A DNA stretch of 64,000 nt from Helicoverpa zea (lineage: Eukaryota > Arthropoda > Insecta > Lepidoptera > Noctuidae). The stretch is taken from the NCBI RefSeq assembly GCF_022581195.2, contig NC_061456.1, positions 8,620,501 through 8,684,500 of the forward strand, given 5' to 3'. The position numbers were made by a program, and so were the translations under genes. The notes beneath the pieces were generated by a model. The model worked only from the letters and a program-made list of their open reading frames with translations. It had not been told where the DNA came from and made no database searches. Positions 56,701 through 64,000 of this stretch are shown here, one piece after another. Each line of letters starts with the position of its first letter. Position 1 is the first letter of the stretch.

Positions 56701-57064
56701 TAACTGCCTCGTTGGTCCAGTTGTCGCTAGTGCGGCTGCTAATCACGAGGTCTCGGGTTCGATTCCCGAGTCGGGCCGAAATCGCTTTGTGGGTTTTAGA
56801 AGACTTTCACAAAGCAGCCCGGAGCCTGGAAGCTGGTGATTGATACACCCGTGCATCGGAGAGCACGTAAATGTCGGTCCTGCGCCTGATCTCTCTCCGG
56901 TCGTGTCGGATTACCGTCCCATCGGGCTATGAGAGTTAAGGAATAGTGAGTGCACCTGTGTCTGCGCAAATGCTCGTGCACTATAATATGTCCTGCGTAG
57001 TTGGCTAATCTCCTTACATGAGAACAGCCGCCGTAGCCGATAATCGGCTAGGAGGACATCATCA
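56701..57064 (+). mobile_element. Full-length tRNA-derived SINE (364 bp)
   Basis: The tRNA-like head (about 56705-56776) has box A (TTGGTCCAGTTG), an anticodon-loop-like CTGCTAA, box B (GGTTCGATTCC, 56756-56766) and a T-arm stem TCGGG/CCCGA. A unique body follows ('cacaaagcagcc', 'gtgcatcggagagcac', 'tatgtcctgcgtag'), then a 3' hairpin (TAGCCGATAATCGGCTA) and a CATCATCA tail. A perfect 13-bp duplication, GCATTACAGGTTT, flanks it (56688-56700 and 57065-57077). It would be transcribed by RNA polymerase III and moved by a LINE in trans. Confidence 0.92.
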
Positions 57065-57077
57065 GCATTACAGGTTT

Positions 57078-59380
57078 ATAGTTATCTTAATTTACCTACC
57101 TCATATCCTTTCATGATAGTTTGAATTTCGTAGGATAATCAGTACTTCTATAGCCCATGACACTGCAAGATAGCTTTGGGCCATTCAGTGTACACTAACC
57201 ATGCTTTGTCGTCCTCAGGGCATCATATTATACTAACAGAGCAATTGCTGTACAATTGTGTCATCATCTACTGTTGTAATGTCAATGGTTCCAGTAGCTG
57301 GAAATATTTCGAATAGATAAAAGAGTAATTTTAGGAAAACGAAATTATTTCCTGTAAAATGTATCATATATAATGTGTTTTGCATCTTTTTTATTGACCT
57401 TCATAAGCTTAGCAAAAGCTTTTTTTCCCGAAAGCTCGTGCACGTGTTCTACAAGAATTTTTTTATGTAGATTTATTTTACAAAACACAAGACATAATAC
57501 TTCAAAGTAGTGCAAAGCTAACCTAACCAAAGCTACAACTGGCTGTTAGAACACTGGCCTCTCAAGTACGAGTGTGCGAGTTCAATTACAGGTTAGACAA
57601 GTACTGTCACTCACACAGACTAACGAGCTTGTTTAAGTAATCAGTATGTTTGATTATTATAATAACAACCATAGTGTACAGGTTGCCAATATGACTTCTG
57701 TTCACACTTCCTCACACCATGTTCATGCTCACTTATGCAACACGATCCTTGGAAAGCTACACTAACAGTTTAAAACTACGTTAACTAAAACAACTAATAT
57801 GGCCTCCTAATTTCATAACAGTTTCATTTATGTACCGTTAATAATCATGTTCGTTCATAAATTATGAAGGTAATCCGTTATTTAATTAAGGTTAAGCCTA
57901 CTTTGAAGTCTTTTTGAATATTTTACAGAAAGATACTTAGGACTTAAAGGTCTAATGATCTAAAGGTGATATTATAAAAAAAAAGCACGGGATGTGATCA
58001 TGTGATTTACGATTTCAGCATTGATTCCTACTATGAAATGGTTGCATATAAGTGTATTTATCTATCCATTTGCCTATCCCAACTAATATTTTATAGATAA
58101 AAATATTAAGCTTCATTAAGCATCACGCAGAGCTACGTCTATCGTATTAGGCATGTGCTTAAAATATCTACAACGATACGTCAATAATATTGAAAGTATT
58201 TAAACTGTATTATGCAAGTACATAAAATACCTTCAGTCGGGACCAATATGAATCTCCGACTGAAAAATTGTATTTCAAAAGTTTACTTCATTTAATATGG
58301 CTGGTTCTGAATAACCATATTTCAAGTGGTTTGTATTTAATCAAGTGAATAAAGATAGTTGTATTCTATTATGATAAAATTTATGAAAATTCATTGGTTT
58401 TTGTATGGAATTGACCAAGAGTTGATTTACATCTTTCATTTTTTTTCTGCTGTAGTAGAATAGATAGAAGTCTCCTTAGCAACGATGCGATTGCTTTTTA
58501 ATGTTTAAATTAAATAATATGTAACTGTGTTGTATCGGGATCGTGGGACAGTCTATGTGTTGTATTTAACTATCTGTAAGCTCACTGAAATACCAGCCCT
58601 AGCGGTGGTAAAAACATTTTTAGCAGTAAATAAGCAATCCTACAAAATGTTCTCACATAAATCCAATAAGTTAAAGATGTGTCAGATGTGTCGATTAAAC
58701 TACTTCTAAACTTGTTTGCTTAATCAATTCGATTATTGATCTTATCGCACTTACAGAAAATTGGTAGCTGACAAGTTTGACAGCCATGGGATATGGTACG
58801 GGGGAGATTAAGTAGGGCGTTTAGTCACGTCAATCAACCATTCAGCCTTCATCTAACATCAGTCAATTTATTTTAATAACTCCCATAACAACAACAGCAA
58901 AAAGATCGTAGTACCCTAACAAAAAGTAGCAAGGTGATTACGATACTCCGCAAATCGCTTTATCCTCACCTTCAAACAAAGGGGTTTATGTAAATTTACT
59001 TTTACTTGCTCAGGCTTTCAAACAAGGGTTATTGTTCAATTGGCTAACCGACCACTTCAAATCTATTCTAATTCTTCTAGGACAATAATTACCCTACTTA
59101 ATTCTAAGACAACTCGTCACCACTCGCTCTGGTCACTACTTTCTTTCTAAGAACAAAATGTATTTGTCCAAATACATTCCGTTCCACGTACAGGACATTT
59201 CTGGGACATGACATGATTGTAGATCGCACGTGCTCGCGTCCCGGTACTTCATGCATTGAGCATAATACGCGTCGTGTAATATCATGTAAGCGACAAGCAT
59301 TGGACGATTTCAGATCCTAGTAAATGTCTGAGTCTCGATAAATGTCGTGTAAAATGTAGGTACTTATGTGATAGTGTCAC
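57078..59380. other. Unassigned DNA
   Basis: Only the SINE-head relic at 57551-57606 is recognised; the rest is AT-rich with short open frames lacking motifs. Confidence 0.4.
57551..57606 (+). mobile_element. Decayed SINE head
   Basis: 'gcctctcaagtacgagtgtg', 'cgagttcaattacagg' and 'ttagacaagtac' match, with substitutions, the head of the SINE at 38175 read on its own strand ('cctctcgagtatgaggg', 'gggttcgattccaggtc', 'aggcaagtac'). The body is not recognisable. Confidence 0.5.
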
Positions 59381-59684
59381 AAAAAAACCGGCCAAGTGCG
59401 AATCGGAATCGCACATGAAGGGTTCCGTACCATTATTTAGAAAATGAGCAAAAAAATCACGTTTGTTGTCTGGGAGCCCCCAAAATTTGTATTATATTCT
59501 AGTTTTCAGTATTTGTTGTTATAGCGGCAACAGTAATACATCATCTTTGAAAATTTCAACTCTCTAACTATCACGGTTCATGAGATACAGCCTGGTGACA
59601 GACGGAGGGACGGAAAGACGGACGGACAGAAGAGCGAAAACAATAGGGTCCCGTTTTACCCTTTGTGTAAGGAACCCTAAAAAA
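59381..59684. mobile_element. 'GGACGGAC...GGGTCCCGTTTTACCC' repeat, copy 2
   Basis: Better-preserved copy of the repeat at 48065. It starts 'aaaaaaaccggccaagtgcg', then 'gaagggttccgtacc', and ends 'aaggaaccctaaaa'. GGGTTCCGTAC near the left end and GGAACCCT at the right are inverted relative to each other, giving weak terminal symmetry. No target duplication is evident. Confidence 0.82.
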
Positions 59685-61085
59685 TATTGACGCTTACTCA
59701 CTTACAAACAATAGTTTCAGTCTCCTGGACTGTCTACATTTTGCTACACCTGAGTCTTAACCCTTTTGGTATTTCTATGACCAAAATTAAAGTAAAAACA
59801 AGCACTTCATTACTTATTTATTTGGGTCCAACAAAACTTGGAGCTCTCGAAAAATGTGTCAAAGAACTTTCTTCCAGGAACTAAAACTTATTTGGGGCAC
59901 CAAAAACCATTTTTAATACTAATTTGTGTCCTCTAGTGAATATAGTGCTTTAATATACTAGCTGCAATAAGTAGGTCTCTCTAACTATGCAATATTGCAT
60001 AACTAGAGAGCTGTTAGTTACCATATGAACTGTATGTAGGTATATGAGAGTGTCATTATACGCCTAATTGTGGTTTAATGTCTCTAGTGGAGCAGCACTA
60101 TGCCTATTTATTTTAAATGCTTCATTTACTGAGAGTGATTCATTTAGTTCCCATTTATTAGTCCATGTGTTTAATTTAAAGTCCATGGATCATGTCTGGA
60201 AATTTTGCATCTTTTTGTTATTTTTTTAATGGAATACTATTTCACCATCTGTTTTGTGTATAGTGTATGAGAAGAACAGCACCAAATAGATGTAAATTTC
60301 AGTCTATAGATAGATATTTATAATTAATTAGCCGTTTAAATAAGTATTCCTACAATTAATTCCAAGATAAGTAGTATAAACGCGTAAGTAATTACCAACT
60401 AAGTACACACGCTACTAGGTTAGTCACTCGTGTATTTAAATTACAAGGCCTAAATATATAATTATAAAACCCAAGTTTCACTTCAGATAATTAAGCTTAT
60501 AGCTTTTATAGTAGGTAAGGAAAACATCGTATTTCTAAAACAAAAGTCGTTAGTACCCTCATTTTACTAATATGTTAGGAACATCATTTCTAATGGTATT
60601 CTGGGAAGGTAAGGATTATGGAGGCACTCTTAGGCCTTTGCAGACATCTTAGCGAATTACTGAAGGTTTCTAAGTAAGAAAAAGTATTTCTTCATGGAAA
60701 CATACTGAAACAAATCCTCATAACTTAGGTAAAGTCAACTAGAAAGTAAGTATGGTCATAGACATGGATTTAGATTTCTCTTTTATTATTAAGAAAATTG
60801 TATTAGGAAAAATACAGCATTGTGTACCTAAATAATGGTGTTTTTCCTCAAGTTTCTTAGAAAATTGTAATGGAACGGACATGAACAGAACATGATCTGT
60901 CTACTAGTAGTTGAGGACGTTTTCCTCCTGTCCTCATTTTTGCTGATTGACGTGAAGTTGGTAACATCGCTTGATAAAATGGCAATGTATTTGGCAAGTT
61001 GGTAATATTTGAAATTCCCATACACTGCAGAATGAACAGTCGGGCGATAGTTACTTGGTTGGTTGGCGAACTTTTGTTATTTAAA
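59685..61085. other. Unassigned DNA
   Basis: Nothing recognised. Confidence 0.4.
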
Positions 61086-61279
61086 GGTCTCTGCACACAG
61101 CGGGCGCGGCGCGATGGGACGGGACGGCAACGTGACGCTGAGCAGTTGTAATGTACCAGATATTACGGACGACACCACACAGAGCCGTCCCGCTCGACGC
61201 GACGCGACGCGACGATCTAGTACATTGTGTCGCGTCGCCGTCCCGTCCCGCCGCGCCGCGCCCGCTGTGTGCAGAGACC
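61086..61279. mobile_element. GC-rich palindromic MITE (194 bp)
   Basis: Ends GGTCTCTGCACACAGCGGGC and its exact reverse complement. The inverted repeat extends about 43 bp through GCGGCGC and GGGACGGGACGGC with one or two mismatches. The interior carries CGACGCGACGCGACG runs. No target duplication is clear. It is GC-rich in AT-rich surroundings, like the element at 39094 but unrelated in sequence. Confidence 0.75.
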
Positions 61280-64000
61280 ATAAAGGAAATCTTCATTTTA
61301 ATCAAAGTTTTTAATCGCTTCGAAAGTTACGTACTGCCATTCAACTTATACTGTTTTATGAGCACAAATAAACTATCGGCCAACTAAACGTTTGCATTAT
61401 ACTCTTTAGGTCCGCAACACATTCACGTACGTACTTACATACCAACATCACCCGCATTCTAGAACACATTTTAAAATAATAATGATACAGGCAGCATGTA
61501 ACTTTACATCCTGGATTAAAACCTCCCTGTATCGCGGCTCGCTGCCGCTTACAACCATAAAGCAAAGGAGGGTAGAAAAAAATACCGCTTCACAACTTGT
61601 AAGAGTAAAATCAAGCAAATTGCAGCTAGAATTTTCCAACGAGACTAATAGTGAATACAAATAAAAATTCCCTCGGACTTGTTGGTAATTATTGGCACGG
61701 TGATTTCTATACGTAAATATAATATTTTTAGTTTTTTTTTTGTCCTGGTCGGCAATGCCTTTGACTATAAAGAGGACGGTAATGAATAGGTACATATTCG
61801 CTCTGTGTCTACACCTGCTTGTGGTTTTTACGTAATTAGCTCTTACGTTATTGACAAGAATTATGTTTGTCCTACAATTAGCTTACGTACCTAACTTCGT
61901 TGTATAATATTATTTATTACATAAGACCTTACATGTCTGAGATTACTACGCCTGCTAATTTTAATGATTGAGTCCTATTCTTTGAGTCTTTGAATAACTA
62001 TTTTGGTTGAAAAGCATTCCTATTTTTTATATAAAGTGACTAATTAAAAAAAATAGGCCCTCTAAACACATCTCCCACTATCATACCCGAACGCCTAACA
62101 ATACCTACTTAAATTTAGTCAAGATGGTCACATCTTCGCTTATTATAACCGGGTCGAGTTATGTCGCAATCTCGATGCAATAAACATTCAGCAAGCGGCA
62201 CGTGCCAACGACGACTAGCCTTTCTGCTAATACACTGGGTATAGAGCAGATAAATGATACAGATATGACATTTTGACTTGAGGAACGCAGAATTAAAATT
62301 GGCTTCAAATGTGACTTGAGGACTACAAGACATCATCTGATCATTTTGCAAAGGTGTGTGAAACACAATACCTAGCTACATTATGTCTGGTTTAGAAATA
62401 CACAGTACAGATGTTGTTTATGAAGTCTAAATAAACGAGTAAACACTGACCAAAAGTTCAACAAACAAAAAAATACTAAAACATTATTTGAATTCGCTGT
62501 GTATTTGAAAAAGTTCCACAGTGCAGTTGTGGTCGAACACCGCTTATTTACTGAAATTGGTGTAAAAGTTACAGGTGTACAAAACATGCTAAACGAACAA
62601 TGAAAATGAAGGATACTGTATTTGGGTTTCATTAAAAAATCACGTTCATTTTTCGTAAATCTATTTCATGACTGGCAGTCCAAAGCTAAGTCGAGTCTAC
62701 AAGTATCTTATATCACGGCAGAGTTTCCAAGAAGAGAACGCATCTGAGAAATCAGAAATCGAACACCAAGCATCACATATCTTGAACATGATTCCTATAA
62801 CAGTTGACTGTCATCGTATTACACAAAAGCCATTTCTAGTAAAACAATGTGCCTAACTGTTGGGGCTTCCATTCTATGTCGGTGGAAACAGGGGTGGGAC
62901 GTGACGTATTATGTGAGGTCCACCCAACACTCAACACAATATGCAACAAATGTGCAATATATTCCTCACGGGAGAACATTGCAACTGCTGCAGCTATGTT
63001 TGCGGAGCAACGCGACTTGCCGTACAAACGGCTAACTTCTGAGATTGATTAAATTTTCGCTGCTTTACCTTAAGTCTATTATGCGGAATAATGTTGAGCT
63101 GTATCGGTAAATCAATTTAATGGTTGTGGTCATTTCAAATGAAATAACCTTCATTGTTTAACAAGGTGTAGGTATTGAACGGGTTCACTATTTGGTACGA
63201 ATTTGATTGCTCAATTAAACTTCTAGAGCATGGTTTGAATTGCTCTTTCTTTTAAATGTCATTTATTTTCTTACTTCCTGACACTATCCACTGACAATCG
63301 AGTCTAGAATCGAGCTATAAAAGGGTTAAAAGCTCTGAAAAATCTCACAAAGTGTCCATATGGCTAAATTTAATTCATATCGAACTCTTTTGAGATAAAT
63401 CCGTTGCACCTGCCACGGTAAGAAAGTGCAGTATTAAAAGGTTTTATAAGTATTATTTGAAAACCTCTCCGGTAGCTGTCGGACCAACGTCGGCGTACGT
63501 TCCCCTTCACGCTAAAGCTGTGTGCACATGCTACCTACGTATGTTTTGGAAGAAATTCTTAAACTTCTAATAGTATATTTCAGTGGAGTGATTTAAGAAA
63601 AATCTAATATATATTTTTAATGAATGTAGAGGTGAGTAAATTAATTTATACTTCGAGTGATTCGTGTTGATTTTGGATAGAAATACAACAACAATGAATG
63701 AAAGTTCTATAAGTTAAGATTTTTTTTTATCATTTCAGAGTTCACAAAAGTTCAAGAAACATACACGATTTTTCCAGAATTCAGCGAAAATACGAAGTAC
63801 CAAAATCTTACAAGTAGTTTGAGAGCTAGAGTACAATAACCTCATCTTGTATTTTGCCAAGAATCCCTAACATTTGGAATGTAATACCAGACTTATATAA
63901 AAGGTCTCCCGAGAATGCGTAGGTACTTCACCGATCTTGTATGGTTTTCTCAAATATTTATATTGTGTAAGTACTTTGTATAGAAATATGTCTTTATTTT
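61280..64000. other. Unassigned DNA to the window edge
   Basis: No supported gene. Two adjoining plus-strand frames at 62668-62856 and 62849-63052 overlap by a few bases and have more balanced base composition than the flanks, but no motif. A 115-codon minus-strand frame at 61448-61795 has no recognisable domain. Confidence 0.35.

Noticed and set aside
56701..56776. tRNA gene
   Set aside because: Box A, box B and a T-arm are present, but the acceptor stem does not close properly and the sequence continues into a SINE body with flanking target duplications.

Overview
The window looks like an intergenic or intronic stretch of a moth or butterfly (Lepidoptera) nuclear genome. It is AT-rich and eukaryotic, with no operons and no long host reading frame. 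Its repeats are ones I recognise from lepidopteran genomes: tRNA-derived SINEs with ATC-rich tails, a Helitron with TCCTTACTAATATT / GCTAGT ends, the 'GGACGGAC...GGGTCCCGTTTTACCC' repeat, and several TIR-MITEs. I find no host protein-coding gene, rRNA or functional tRNA that I can name. The only long reading frames belong to retrotransposons. Most of the DNA between repeats is unrecognised, which the feature list states stretch by stretch.

The centrepiece is a Ty3/Gypsy LTR retrotransposon on the minus strand (27492-37443). Its LTRs are nearly identical, about 5 substitutions plus one 135-bp indel over roughly 1.15 kb. Gag-protease-RT (34100-36343) and RNase H-integrase (32244-34040) were one polyprotein frame. 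They are now split by a 20-bp perfect foldback palindrome at 34064-34108. In the right (5') LTR a TATA box and an Inr-like site are spaced as expected. The longest gag frame starts inside the LTR, directly abutting the AATAAA signal, and runs through a tRNA-Leu-like primer-binding site. The left (3') LTR is split by a 5'-truncated Jockey-like LINE (28075-31029), inserted between the TATA box and the Inr.

Elsewhere, left to right: a degenerate Helitron fragment (1.6 kb), a SINE interrupted by a LINE tail (2.6-3.2 kb), and a hAT-like element with an 8-bp target duplication carrying two LINE tails (5.05-6.61 kb). Next come a 223-bp MITE (15.6 kb) with a near-identical inverted copy at 52.2 kb, another MITE (18.1 kb), and a complete non-autonomous Helitron with a three-copy 136-bp tandem array (25.1-26.1 kb). 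Just right of the LTR element is a tandem duplication with a SINE at its junction and a TA-flanked MITE in its second copy (37.5-38.7 kb). Palindromic GC-rich MITEs lie at 39.1 and 61.1 kb, a complex MITE at 50.4 kb, the GGACGGAC-type repeat at 48.1 and 59.4 kb, and a full-length SINE with a 13-bp target duplication at 56.7 kb.

The elements do not form a pathway. They record successive insertions, several of them nested. Candidate exons and unrecognised small frames are listed at low confidence.
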